Source: Nostoc commune NIES-4072 (GTDB lineage: Bacteria; Cyanobacteriota; Cyanobacteriia; Cyanobacteriales; Nostocaceae). Taken from it: 64,000 nt of DNA. Location: contig NZ_BDUD01000001.1 of NCBI RefSeq assembly GCF_003113895.1, positions 3,014,756 to 3,078,755 on the forward strand, read 5' to 3'. The notes beneath the pieces were generated by a model. The model did not search any database, was not told the DNA's origin, and saw nothing but the letters and a program-made list of their open reading frames with translations. Made by a program: the position numbers and the translations under genes. Positions 1 through 8,804 of the stretch are shown here, one piece after another; positions within the stretch are counted from its first letter, which is position 1; each line of letters opens with the position of its first letter.

Positions 1-3000
1 AATGACTGTACTGCTATGACCTTCTAAACTATTCACCTCGATCGCACGATTTTCTTTCTTCTCATTTGGCTTTAAGTAAACTGCTTGCTGTAGAGTTAAT
101 ACAGTGTGCATTAGGGTATCGCTTCTGTGCTGCGCCCAAAGTGTATGCTTGAGTTTGCTACCTGCCTGTAAGGCTGTTATTAAAGCATCTGGATATTGTC
201 CAGAGACAGCAAAGGCTTCAGAAGAATTATTGATGGCGTTAATTTGACTAACATTTGCCTCTACTGCCCACTGGAATGTTGCCGCAGCTAAAACAGCAAA
301 TCCTAAACCTGCGGTTATGGAACCAAAAAGGGCGCGTTTGAAAACACGATTAAGTTTTACTTCACTTTGTTTTCTTTGTTCTCGTTCTTTTTCCAGTTCC
401 GCCATCACCTGCTTTAACTTCGGTTCCTGTTGCTGGCGGATAAAGGCGGCGATGTAGTCATGTACCAGTTGATAACGGTCGGCGGGGTTTTCTGGTAATA
501 AAACCACTAAGCCAGATTGGACAAAAATCTCTAATATTAAATCTAATTTACTGATTTCAGAAGCTTGTTCCGCCCTAGCTTCTGATCTCCCCGCCTGGGT
601 TGACCCCCTTAAGAAGGGGGTAGAAAGAATAAAGCCCCCCTTCTTAAGGGGGGTTGGGGGGATCTCCGATAAATACGGCATCAAATCGCGTTCCAATTCA
701 GCGCGAGTCTTTAGGGGGCGAGTTCCTTTTTCATCCGTGAGCAAATACAGTAATATGTCTGCTGCTTGCTGATTTTCTTCACCGCAATCATTAACAACTT
801 CATTTAAATAACGCTTAACCAATTCGCCCTTAGTACCACGCTGCCGATATTCTGCCAGAGTTGTAATATTCTCCGTTTGCAGTTGCGCCCCCACAACCTG
901 CAACTCAATGGGACGAACTTCGCCCAATTCTCCGGCTAAATCTTGCACGAGTTGTTCAACTAAAGCAGGTTCTAAGCGAAAACTAGTATTTTCAGTTAAA
1001 CGCTGAATAATTGACTTCGTATCAGTAGGTGAAAAGTTTCCCAACTTGTAAAGCACGTTATTACTGAGAATGTCATTGCCAATAATCTTGAGGCTGGACA
1101 AATCATTGCACTCTAGCAAGTAATGAATGTAATCTACCCGCAGCGATAAGATAACTTTCACCGATAGAACATTCAGACACTCTCCCAGAAACTCAAAGAA
1201 TTGCTTCCTTTGTGCAGGTTCGGTGTAAACAAAGAAAAATTCCTCAAATTGATCAAAAATTAACACCGTGCGGAGGTTGCGCTGTTCGTTTTCTTTAAGT
1301 TTGGATATTAAATATTGCGGAGTTCCGAGTTCTGAGGCTCGATGTTGACCTTCTGAGGCTCGACGTTGACCTTCCGAGGCTCGACGTTGACCTTCTGAGG
1401 CTCGACGTTGACCTTCCGAGGCTCGACGTTGACCTTCTGAGGCTCGACGTTGACCTTCTGAGGCTCGACGTTGACCTTCTGAGGCTCGACTTTGACCTTC
1501 TGAGGCTCGACTTTGACCTTCTGAGGCTCGACTTTGACCTTCTGAGGCTCGACGTTGACCTTCTAATCCTTCCTCATCTTCCTCATCCTCCACCCTGCGG
1601 GAAGCTAAAGCTACATCCCCCTCATCTCTTCCCAAAAGATTCCCCAACTCTTCCACCCAGTTGGTATAAACACGCATTACTACCGGCATATAATCTTGAA
1701 CACCGATCGCTTTATTCTTTAAAGCTGGCACTAGTCCCGCATTCACCAGGGAACTTTTGCCGACACCCGATTGCCCATGAATTACTATCAGCTTATAATC
1801 AGGGCGGCCCATGCGTTCAATTAAACGTTCTACATCCAAGAGGCGACCAGATGCAGCAATTTCTGGGGCAATATTTCCTTGGGGAGAGTTTGAGCGTAAT
1901 GTTTCTACAAATGCCTGTTTTGTTGCTTCTAACCTACCCGCACCAATAAAAGCCCGCAAGCCAAATTGCTGTTCAATGGAACGCCGTTGCTGTTTGATTT
2001 TGTATGCTTTGAGATATTCTTTCTGCTCAAAGTAAAGCTGCTGCAAAAATCTGAGAATATCCAAGTAAAGCCTGATATCTTCTAGGGGATTACCCACATC
2101 CCTAGCCGTTTCTAAGCTAAGAGTTGCCTGTTGAGTTTGACCCAAATGGTAGTGAGAACGGCCTAAAATAAACTGATATAAACTCAAATCTTTTGATTTT
2201 GAATCTCTTTCGAGAATATCAGCTAAAATTCCTGATGTATTTGCTGATTCCAAATTGGGAATAGTAGAAAAAACCTTTAAGGCTTGCTGAACAAGCTGAT
2301 TTGCTTTGACCCAGTTTTTTTGAGCTAAAGCTACCTCAGCTAAAAAACCGTAATCTTTGGCTAATTCTCTTAGCTGGTTGTTATTTTGATGTACTACTAA
2401 AGCTTGTTCTGAAAGACTCTGCAACGTTTCCCACTTTTGCAAGTCTCGTAAGATATCACCGAATTTAACTACTGCATTAGCAATTAAATCTGGACTTCTC
2501 AACTGGCTAATAAAGTTTATATACTCTTGGACATAATGCCAAGTTGCTTGCCAATCTGGATGATTGATATCTTGATGTTTAAAAGCTTTTAAATAATAAC
2601 AAAAGCCAATCTCACTGAGGATTTTTGCCTGTCGTTTTATGGGATCTGAAAAACCTCTCTCCAAACCTCTCTCCTGCAAGGAGAGAGGCTTTGAATTCTC
2701 CCCCTTCCCTTGTAGGGAAGGGGGCTGGGGGGTTAGGTTTCGTCGAGGATGAGGTAAAAAGTCAGGTATTGTTGCCTGTCGTTCTAAATTATGATTTTGC
2801 TCCCAAAGTTCTAAAGCTTTGTGATAATGCTCTAACGCCGAATCTTTTTGATTATTTATCTGTTTGATAAAACCTAACAAAGATTCTAAATTAGCTTGAA
2901 TTTCTAAATTATAAACATCTGGGTTTTTGAGTAATTCTCTTTGCGCCGCTTCTAACTCATTCTCTAATTTGATATATACATCTACGCTAAATTTTAAGTT

Positions 3001-3531
3001 ATTACTAAACCATTGATTAGCCGTTTCGATGATAAAATCTACTAATTCCTGTGTTGATATGGCAAAATCTCTCGTAGTTGCCCAACTTTCCAAATCTGGC
3101 GCAAGCTGGATTAGTTGCTTGTAGATTTCATCGTCAATCCACAACACTAAGGGAAAAGCAAAATTCTTGCGAAACTCTTCTCGCACCTGATTCGCAGAAG
3201 TTAACATCACAGATAAATTCTGCACTGATTCCAAACCCACAACCATCACACAGGCTGGCATTTCTTCGCCAAATTCTTCCTGAATCGCAGTATAAAGAGT
3301 TCTGTTAGATTGCTGCACTGCCAAGACACGAATTTCAACTTGACAAATTTCTCGCAATCTGGAGATTAAGCGATCGCGCTCTCTTGCATAATTACACCGT
3401 GCCAAAATCAGCTTAAACTGTCCCACAGAGGATTCGATCGCCCAAGCTAATTGTGCCAGAGAGCGTAGGCGTAGCCCGTCGTAGACATCGCTGTTTACAT
3501 GATCATTTTTTGGTGGTTGCGAGTCTGTCAT
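1..3531 (-). CDS. STAND-type ATPase (nSTAND1) with TPR region, start of WD40; 3' end outside window
   Basis: The frame is open without a stop from the ATG at 3531 to the window edge, at least 1,177 codons. Order seen: an N-terminal region of about 200 residues that I do not recognise; a helical TPR-like region (about 200-560); Walker A GQSGVGKSS near residue 587; Walker B LIFDQFEEFF near 755-765, a signature of the nSTAND1 group; a membrane segment near 1055-1075; and, at the edge, a SLEGHS motif typical of a first WD40 blade. By family knowledge these are large signalling or conflict ATPases that oligomerise after ligand sensing; the ligand is unknown. The gene lies 143 bp downstream of the ATPase at 3675-5039 on the same strand, so co-transcription is likely. 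Oddly, at least four repeat families are read through in frame, listed separately. The true start could be later, because the first residues come partly from a dispersed repeat. Confidence 0.82.
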   Translation of the reverse strand, partial: MTDSQPPKNDHVNSDVYDGLRLRSLAQLAWAIESSVGQFKLILARCNYARERDRLISRLREICQVEIRVLAVQQSNRTLYTAIQEEFGEEMPACVMVVGLESVQNLSVMLTSANQVREEFRKNFAFPLVLWIDDEIYKQLIQLAPDLESWATTRDFAISTQELVDFIIETANQWFSNNLKFSVDVYIKLENELEAAQRELLKNPDVYNLEIQANLESLLGFIKQINNQKDSALEHYHKALELWEQNHNLERQATIPDFLPHPRRNLTPQPPSLQGKGENSKPLSLQERGLERGFSDPIKRQAKILSEIGFCYYLKAFKHQDINHPDWQATWHYVQEYINFISQLRSPDLIANAVVKFGDILRDLQKWETLQSLSEQALVVHQNNNQLRELAKDYGFLAEVALAQKNWVKANQLVQQALKVFSTIPNLESANTSGILADILERDSKSKDLSLYQFILGRSHYHLGQTQQATLSLETARDVGNPLEDIRLYLDILRFLQQLYFEQKEYLKAYKIKQQRRSIEQQFGLRAFIGAGRLEATKQAFVETLRSNSPQGNIAPEIAASGRLLDVERLIERMGRPDYKLIVIHGQSGVGKSSLVNAGLVPALKNKAIGVQDYMPVVMRVYTNWVEELGNLLGRDEGDVALASRRVEDEEDEEGLEGQRRASEGQSRASEGQSRASEGQSRASEGQRRASEGQRRASEGQRRASEGQRRASEGQRRASEGQRRASEGQHRASELGTPQYLISKLKENEQRNLRTVLIFDQFEEFFFVYTEPAQRKQFFEFLGECLNVLSVKVILSLRVDYIHYLLECNDLSSLKIIGNDILSNNVLYKLGNFSPTDTKSIIQRLTENTSFRLEPALVEQLVQDLAGELGEVRPIELQVVGAQLQTENITTLAEYRQRGTKGELVKRYLNEVVNDCGEENQQAADILLYLLTDEKGTRPLKTRAELERDLMPYLSEIPPTPLKKGGFILSTPFLRGSTQAGRSEARAEQASEISKLDLILEIFVQSGLVVLLPENPADRYQLVHDYIAAFIRQQQEPKLKQVMAELEKEREQRKQSEVKLNRVFKRALFGSITAGLGFAVLAAATFQWAVEANVSQINAINNSSEAFAVSGQYPDALITALQAGSKLKHTLWAQHRSDTLMHTVLTLQQAVYLKPNEKKENRAIEVNSLEGHSSTVI
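598..663. repeat. Palindromic repeat read in frame inside the STAND gene
   Basis: Two copies of a CCCCTTCTTAAGGGG-type palindrome flank a short spacer. On the minus strand it encodes a PPTPLKKGG-like proline, glycine and lysine-rich stretch near residues 957-978 of the STAND protein. It has the form of the dispersed palindromic repeats of Nostoc genomes and looks like an in-frame insertion. Confidence 0.7.
1330..1560. repeat. 11 x 21-bp tandem repeat encoding 7-residue repeats
   Basis: Eleven consecutive 21-bp units, 231 bp in all, differ only at a few positions. Read on the minus strand each unit encodes GQRRASE, GQSRASE or GQHRASE. The array covers about residues 658-734 of the STAND protein, between Walker A and Walker B. 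Since 21 is a multiple of three, copy-number change keeps the frame. Confidence 0.92.
2651..2740. repeat. Dispersed CCTCTCTCC/CTTCCCTTGTAGGGAAGGGG repeat inside the STAND gene
   Basis: Two small hairpins (CCTCTCTCC...GGAGAGAGG and CCCTTCCC...GGGAAGGGG) followed by GGTTAGGT form an element also present between genes at 42661-42732. Here it is read in frame on the minus strand, giving a PQPPSLQGKGE...LSLQERGLERG-like segment near residues 263-295, inside the TPR-like region. Confidence 0.8.
3460..3492. repeat. Short dispersed repeat (GCGTAGGCGTAGCCCGTCGT type)
   Basis: A near copy lies at 38621-38651. This copy is read as residues around 14-24 of the STAND protein (SDVYDGLRLRS), so the annotated N-terminus is partly repeat-derived. 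Confidence 0.65.
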
Positions 3532-3540
3532 AAGTTAAAA

Positions 3541-3661
3541 GGGCGGTTAGAAACCGCGTCTACAAGAGGCTTTACCCACCTCCGTGGGTTTCAAACACTC
3601 AATTTTTCCTTAGTCCACGGAGGTGGACTTTGTTTGTATAGCCGCGAATTCCATTCGCCCT
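3541..3661. repeat. Palindromic element between the ATPase and STAND genes
   Basis: The ends are inverted copies (GGGCGGTTAGAAACCGCG and CGCGAATTCCATTCGCCC), and an inner stem pairs CACCTCCGTGG with CCACGGAGGTG. It fills most of the 143-bp gap between two co-directional genes and could fold in the mRNA. Confidence 0.65.
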
Positions 3662-3674
3662 GCCTCCTGCCTCC

Positions 3675-5039
3675 TCATTGCAACTCCCTCGCCTCAACCA
3701 ATACGGGATTAACATCAAACCAAGACTGGCCACCATCACGATATTCAAACACAAACCGACTGCGAATCAGTTTTTGATATCCGTGGTCATCACTTACCTT
3801 TTTCCTTTCTTTGACATGACGTAACAATTGCCACTCATCATCAGAAATTGGCAACATTATTTCATTCCGCCGAGAACGAATAACTTGCTCTAAGGTTTCA
3901 CGGGTTAGGGGAAGACTCATCTCTTCCATAATCCAGGTATTTAGCAGCCTCAGCACGTCCCGCACATGACCACCGCTTATTTGACACAACCGCTCTAGGC
4001 TAGCCGCACTATCAAAAATCTCGGTAACTTTATTTAAACGCTCCTCTGGTGTTATATCAGGAAAAGCTCTTGCTAGTACCATCTGCTGCATGAGTGACAT
4101 TCCCTGTGTATGAACACTGCCATCAGTCTTTTGTACAGGTACCATTGGTAACACTTTGGGGTCTTCTGGGAATCGCTGGGTCAGCATTCCGTAATCATTG
4201 GAAAACTTCAATGACAAAGGCATGGTGTAGATGAGATGACAATTCAGCTTGGTCAAAAACTCACCCTGGTCAACAAATAAGTATTCCTGCTGCGGACGAC
4301 CCCAAGGTTTGGCACGATTATCTATGCGGTCAAGATTATCGACAATTACCACTAGACCATTTTTACCCTGCTGTTTGAGTTTAGCCACGGCAGGTTCCAA
4401 TAATTCTTGATTAATCGCTTCCAGCAGTTTAGTTTTTTGCGGTGCTAAATACTGATTGAGTTTTTCTCGCAGGGTTGGGTCATTTTTCATCTTGCTAGTG
4501 ATTTCACCAATCCCCACAGACAGAGAAACCTTTTCTTTATCTGCGGATAAACCGACATCACCAAGCACCGGAACCTTAAGTTTTGCCCCGGTCACCTCGG
4601 AGTTTAAGACTTTCCAAGCACCTTGCAGCAACTCATTAAACTTGTTGGGTGACTCCAGGGTAATTTTATCAAGACTTTGACTTACACGACGAGCGATCGC
4701 TAGCAGCACATCAGCTATATCGACATCGGTCATTTCCAAATCGTCACTGGACTCAAAATAGACTACGTGGAAGCCTAATTTTTCCAGTTCTGCCTGTAAC
4801 CGTAATAGTTCTGTCGATTTTCCACAACCAATATGCCCAGTAAATAACGTGCAAGTGGGTTCATTTGGTTTAAAAAAAGTAATTTTCTGCTTCAGCTTGC
4901 CAAGAATATCACCACCTCGGACTGAGGAAAAATCTATGTAATATTTGCTATCAGAGCTATGGTTGACAAACAGAGTTCTGCTGGGATCGCTAGCCTGATA
5001 AAATTCCCGTAAATCTATGGGCATAACCTGGTAGTGCAA
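3675..5039 (-). CDS. P-loop NTPase (AAA/STAND-like ATPase)
   Basis: The 454-residue protein has a clear Walker A GHIGCGKS at residues 68-75 and a Walker B LVVIVDNLDRI at 229-239, followed by a helical C-terminal region and a short basic stretch (KERKKV). There is no signal peptide or membrane segment, so it is probably cytoplasmic. I cannot assign a specific family; proteins of this kind are usually labelled AAA ATPase or P-loop fold protein. It lies directly upstream of the STAND ATPase on the same strand, which suggests that the two nucleotide switches work together, for example in sensing or defence. That role is inference only. The ATG at 5039 is used; an alternative ATG six codons downstream (MPIDLREFYQ) is equally plausible. 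Confidence 0.75.
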   Translation of the reverse strand: MHYQVMPIDLREFYQASDPSRTLFVNHSSDSKYYIDFSSVRGGDILGKLKQKITFFKPNEPTCTLFTGHIGCGKSTELLRLQAELEKLGFHVVYFESSDDLEMTDVDIADVLLAIARRVSQSLDKITLESPNKFNELLQGAWKVLNSEVTGAKLKVPVLGDVGLSADKEKVSLSVGIGEITSKMKNDPTLREKLNQYLAPQKTKLLEAINQELLEPAVAKLKQQGKNGLVVIVDNLDRIDNRAKPWGRPQQEYLFVDQGEFLTKLNCHLIYTMPLSLKFSNDYGMLTQRFPEDPKVLPMVPVQKTDGSVHTQGMSLMQQMVLARAFPDITPEERLNKVTEIFDSAASLERLCQISGGHVRDVLRLLNTWIMEEMSLPLTRETLEQVIRSRRNEIMLPISDDEWQLLRHVKERKKVSDDHGYQKLIRSRFVFEYRDGGQSWFDVNPVLVEARELQ

Positions 5040-5206
5040 TTATCTGGTATTGTATTAACATATCCTTGTTGAAAAGGATAAAATTTTTTACATCTTTGCA
5101 TCTAGATTATAAAACCCATTTCAATACTTGTCGGGTTTTGGGGAAAAGGGGAAGGGGGAAGGGGAAAGACATCTCCAGAAATTAATTATGCGTTACCTGA
5201 AACCCT

Positions 5207-5237
5207 TGTAGAGAGGTTGCAATGCAACGTCTCTACA
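5207..5237. repeat. Palindrome TGTAGAGAGGTTGCA / TGCAACGTCTCTACA
   Basis: A 31-bp near-perfect palindrome of a type common in cyanobacterial intergenic DNA. Confidence 0.7.
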
Positions 5238-5440
5238 ATCATTTTCACCAGATGTCTTTTTCAGGTTTTTGCACAGATGCGGAAATTATAACTAATCAGC
5301 CGGACATGATATCAAAAAGGAGCCAGTGCCTTGCGCGGGTGTAAGAGCGTTGTACCCTTCCGGGGAAGCAAGCTACGTGCAGCGTCTCCCCGAATCCCAA
5401 AGGGAAAAAAATCTGTAATTAATTCCCACTGTTATCATTA

Positions 5441-5529
5441 GGACTTACGCAAAAATTGCTAAAAAGCTTAATTTCTCGAACCGCCAAGACGCCAAGAGCG
5501 CCGAGAATTCGTAGAGTGTGCGTAAGTCC
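5441..5529. mobile_element. 89-bp MITE, copy 1, flanked by TA
   Basis: The element begins GGACTTACGCA and ends TGCGTAAGTCC, an 11-bp inverted repeat. It is flanked by TA on both sides (5439-5440 and 5530-5531), as expected for IS630/Tc1-mariner-type transposition. It is identical along its length to the copies at 18835-18923 and 29053-29141. Confidence 0.88.
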
Positions 5530-5530
5530 T

Positions 5531-5596
5531 AAGCTTAATTTCTCGAACCGCCAAGACGCCAAGAGCGCCGAGAATTCGTAGAGTGTGCGTAAGTCC
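5531..5596. mobile_element. Partial tandem copy of the 89-bp MITE
   Basis: The last 66 bp of the 89-bp element are repeated directly after copy 1, offset by 67 bp and again followed by TA. The left end is missing. Confidence 0.85.
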
Positions 5597-5703
5597 TAAT
5601 CATGTCAGATTGCTACAGTATGCTTTACTCATTCGCCCACAGGGTGCTGGTTTCTCCAAATTTCAGCATAGACCCTGTGAGCTTTATTACAGTATCCACT
5701 TAC

Positions 5704-5718
5704 TTTTAAAACATCCTC
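5704..5718. repeat. Solo end of the GAGGATGTTTTAAAA MITE family
   Basis: TTTTAAAACATCCTC followed by TAA matches the right end of the element at 18936-19080. I find no left partner nearby. Confidence 0.5.
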
Positions 5719-5904
5719 TAAAATACACCCTAAAGCTGCTCAATTTCCATACAAATAGACAAGTATATTTTAAAGATAAATTCCGAGACAATTGTCAAAA
5801 GTAACCAAATAAGAAATAATTTCAATTGATTAGTAATCTGTCCAGTTTGTGAATGATGTTGGTGGAAGATTTAATATGCAAAATGTTACTCATAAATTGC
5901 TGTC

Positions 5905-7263
5905 TTGCAGCTATATGTAAAAGGATGGATAAAGGAGTTTGTTGAAGCACTCAAGATTATGGTTAAAGTTCAGATAGTTAGAAAAAAAGTTTTATGGAAA
6001 AATGATTTCCTGTTTCCGGCAGCCTTATGGCTTGCTAGCCGAATCTTCATTTGGACTACTATGTTGGTGGTTGCGCCAAAACTACCGTTACCAGCAGAAG
6101 AATTTTTGCCCCATTTTGGCTGGGGGGTTGTTGATGCATGGGATAGTATGCATTACCGAGCGATCGCTACTTCTGGATATGAATTTGTAAATGACGGTAA
6201 GCAACACAATCTGGCTTTTTTTCCTCTGTTTCCCTTAAGCATTTGGGTTTTGATGAAACTGGGCTTGCCGTTTGAATTAGCAGGTACGTTAGTCAACAAC
6301 TTGGCATTTTTCGCAGCCCTTTACTGTTTGTACTTTTGGATTAAAGAGAATCATGGCATCAATGCAGCGCAGTGGACGACTGCTGTAGTTTCTTTGTATC
6401 CATCTTCCATGTTTACGGGGGTAATTTACACCGAGGGGCTGTATTTGTTTTTGAGTACATCGGCTTTGCGGTCGTTTGATCAAAAGCAGTATGGCTGGAC
6501 TGCCCTTTGGGGCGCGATGGCGACAGCAACACGTCCTACAGGTATGGCACTAATTCCAGCATTTGCGATCGCAGCCTGGAAAGAACGCCGACCACTCATT
6601 GCCTATATAGCTGGTTTTAGTACCGCTATTGGCATACTTCTATTCAGTTTGTATTGTGCGATTTATTTTGGCAATCCTTTAGCTTTTATCGAAGCACAAC
6701 GCGGATGGCGGCCAACTTTGGGGTTTGATTGGCAGGGTTGGTTAAATATGCTCATGCAAATTGTAGTCGGCACAAATAATTGGCAATATGGTTGGGTTCA
6801 AAACCCCTCTGGTGGCATTCCAGACCCCTGGTATCTATTGTTATTTGGCGCAATTGTTGTCAGTGGCTATATTTTATGGCGTTTCCGTCAACGTTTTAGT
6901 TCTGCATTATTTTATGGCTTTTATGCTTTAGTCTTATTTTTGTTGATTCTGGCAAGTGAAGAGTGGATCAATAACTTACTCAACTTGTTCATGGTCTTGG
7001 GTGGTGGCTATGTATTATGGCGTTTACACACACAATTGAGCGCAGTTACAGTTATTTATGGCTTTTGCGGTATTGCTTTGCTGTTAGCTTCTGGAGGTAC
7101 TATCTCTTTGAGCCGCCTTGCATACGGTATAGTGCCTCTGAATATAGCTATTGGTGTGCTGCTATCTCGCCATCCTCGTCAGGGATATTTAATATTGGGG
7201 GCTTTTGTGACATTACTAGCCAAAATAGCTGTAGGATTTGCCCAAGAGCGCTGGGTTGGTTAG
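5905..7263 (+). CDS. PIG-V/mannosyltransferase-like integral membrane protein
   Basis: Up to 452 residues with about ten hydrophobic segments. The motif WDSMHYRAIATSGY near residue 78 matches the WDxxHYxxIAxxGY signature of the PIG-V (GPI mannosyltransferase 2) group, and an FFPLFPLS stretch follows in the usual place. Family knowledge suggests a polyprenyl-phosphate-dependent glycosyltransferase acting on the outer face of a membrane; donor and acceptor are unknown here. An ATG at 5959 (MVKVQIVRKK) is a good alternative start, since the first 18 residues do not look like part of the family. The EamA-type transporter begins 30 bp downstream, suggesting an operon. Confidence 0.75.
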   Translation: MQLYVKGWIKEFVEALKIMVKVQIVRKKVLWKNDFLFPAALWLASRIFIWTTMLVVAPKLPLPAEEFLPHFGWGVVDAWDSMHYRAIATSGYEFVNDGKQHNLAFFPLFPLSIWVLMKLGLPFELAGTLVNNLAFFAALYCLYFWIKENHGINAAQWTTAVVSLYPSSMFTGVIYTEGLYLFLSTSALRSFDQKQYGWTALWGAMATATRPTGMALIPAFAIAAWKERRPLIAYIAGFSTAIGILLFSLYCAIYFGNPLAFIEAQRGWRPTLGFDWQGWLNMLMQIVVGTNNWQYGWVQNPSGGIPDPWYLLLFGAIVVSGYILWRFRQRFSSALFYGFYALVLFLLILASEEWINNLLNLFMVLGGGYVLWRLHTQLSAVTVIYGFCGIALLLASGGTISLSRLAYGIVPLNIAIGVLLSRHPRQGYLILGAFVTLLAKIAVGFAQERWVG

Positions 7264-7293
7264 AGGGTTTGATCCATATATTTAAATTTCCGA

Positions 7294-8748
7294 ATGAATG
7301 TATCCAATCAAACGAAGATAGCGATCGCTTCTGCGGTTTTCTTAAGTGGATATTTGCTAATCGTAGAAAAATTACGAACCAAATTTTCTCCTGCCACAAT
7401 CCAGTTGTGGATCAGTGCGATCGCGGCTTTAGTCATCTTACCTATACTTTTGTTCACTCAAGATCAGGTTTTTCCCTCTACAGTCAGTGGGTGGCTTTGG
7501 GTGATTTCTCTAGCCGTAGTCTGCCAAGTTTTAGGTCATGGGCTTTTGACCTATAGCCTTGCCAAGTTTTCTTCTGTGGTTGTCTCCTTGGTGCATCTGT
7601 TAGAGCCAGTATTTAGTGGCATTTTCGCTCTTATAATATTTTCGGAAAAATTAACTTTCTCAAATTGGGTAGGTTTTGCTGTAGTTTTAATGGGTTTATA
7701 CTTAGCCATATCTAGCCAAGCTGTTGTTAATTTGCCGTTTCAGGAATCAGTCAAAACTATAGTTAACACTTTCATTAAAAGTATGACGACCAAACTGTTG
7801 TTATTAAAGCAGCAATTTTTTGAAACACCAGCTTTACTAGGAGCTGTCTCATTATTTGTTGCCCTAATTCCCATATCTTTGGCACCATCTCTAGCAAAAT
7901 TATGCGAACAAGAAATTGGTGCAAATGCTGTAGGGTTTCATCGCAGTTGGATCGCCGCAGTCGTCTTTGGGCTGTGGAATGGGCTTGAGGCTTTGCGTCG
8001 CAAACAATCCGATCGTCAACCTATAGAACAGAAGCCTTTTACAAAACAGGACGTGTGGTTGTTATTGGCAATGGGAACTGCTGCAACGACCTCCCTGTTG
8101 TTGTGGGCTTGGTCGCTGAGTCAAACTAGCGTTGCTAACGTGGCTTTACTGTCTAATTTGAATCCTTTATTTGTTGCTGCGGCTGGGTATCTGTTATTAG
8201 GTCGGCGCTTCGATAACAGATTTGTTATTGGTTTGGTGATAGCGTTGGGGGGAGCGATCGCCTTTGAACTTCATAAGATGCAATTTGCAACTGACCAAAT
8301 ACTTGGTGATGCACTAGCATTTCTAACCGCGATTTTTATTGCCACTTATTTGCTGCTGATAGAACAACTGCAAACCCGATTTACTACCGCAACCATAATG
8401 CTCTGGCGTTGTGGCGTGACTACAATGTTTATGTTACCTATCCTTCCATTCATCGAAGAGAGATTGTTTCCTTATTCTTGGATGGGTTGGTTTTTCATTA
8501 TTTTTCAAGCTCTCTTTTGCCAAGTGTTGGGTCAGGGACTTATAACTTATAGCCTCAGTAGACTATCGTCAGGTGTCGTTGCCGTTACCCTTCTCCTCAA
8601 TCCAGCCTTGTCTTCGATTTTTGCTTGGTTCATTTTTTCAGAACAGGTAGGTTTGTTTGATTGGGCGACTTTCGCTGTAGTTTTAGTAGGTATTTATCTA
8701 GCTCAATCTAGTCAATCCACTATTCAAATAACAAACGAAGGCTCGTAG
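7294..8748 (+). CDS. EamA/DMT-family transporter with three EamA units
   Basis: The 484-residue protein is almost entirely hydrophobic. Most DMT carriers have two EamA repeats (about 300 residues, 10 helices); this one has an extra unit. Residues about 15-145 resemble 345-475: YLLIVEKLRTKFSPATIQLW aligns with YLLLIEQLQTRFTTATIMLW, and CQVLGHGLLTYSLAKFSS with CQVLGQGLITYSLSRLSS. The central unit lies at about 190-320. The simplest history is a tandem duplication followed by a deletion that fused the second half of copy one to a full copy two. It is an inner-membrane metabolite exporter by family; the substrate is unknown. The gene follows the PIG-V-like gene by 30 bp. Confidence 0.88.
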   Translation: MNVSNQTKIAIASAVFLSGYLLIVEKLRTKFSPATIQLWISAIAALVILPILLFTQDQVFPSTVSGWLWVISLAVVCQVLGHGLLTYSLAKFSSVVVSLVHLLEPVFSGIFALIIFSEKLTFSNWVGFAVVLMGLYLAISSQAVVNLPFQESVKTIVNTFIKSMTTKLLLLKQQFFETPALLGAVSLFVALIPISLAPSLAKLCEQEIGANAVGFHRSWIAAVVFGLWNGLEALRRKQSDRQPIEQKPFTKQDVWLLLAMGTAATTSLLLWAWSLSQTSVANVALLSNLNPLFVAAAGYLLLGRRFDNRFVIGLVIALGGAIAFELHKMQFATDQILGDALAFLTAIFIATYLLLIEQLQTRFTTATIMLWRCGVTTMFMLPILPFIEERLFPYSWMGWFFIIFQALFCQVLGQGLITYSLSRLSSGVVAVTLLLNPALSSIFAWFIFSEQVGLFDWATFAVVLVGIYLAQSSQSTIQITNEGS

Positions 8749-8804
8749 TAAATAAATTTTATTTCTCTTTGCCTTTTACTTTTTAAAATATCCAGATGTT
8801 TAAC

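Larger units (their letters stand above)
5040..5904. other. 865-bp repeat-rich intergenic region
   Basis: No convincing gene. It holds a purine-rich G/A tract near 5138-5170, the palindrome at 5207-5237, a G/C-rich Nostoc-type repeat near 5335-5405, one complete and one partial copy of an 89-bp TA-flanked element, and a solo MITE end at 5704-5718. Small open frames here overlap these repeats and show no protein-like features. Confidence 0.6.

Noticed and set aside
1330..1560. Possible CRISPR array
   Set aside because: Units are contiguous 21-bp repeats with no unique spacers and lie in an open reading frame.
5583..5804. 73-codon + frame after the MITE
   Set aside because: It begins inside the 89-bp repeat and crosses a solo MITE end; no protein-like features.
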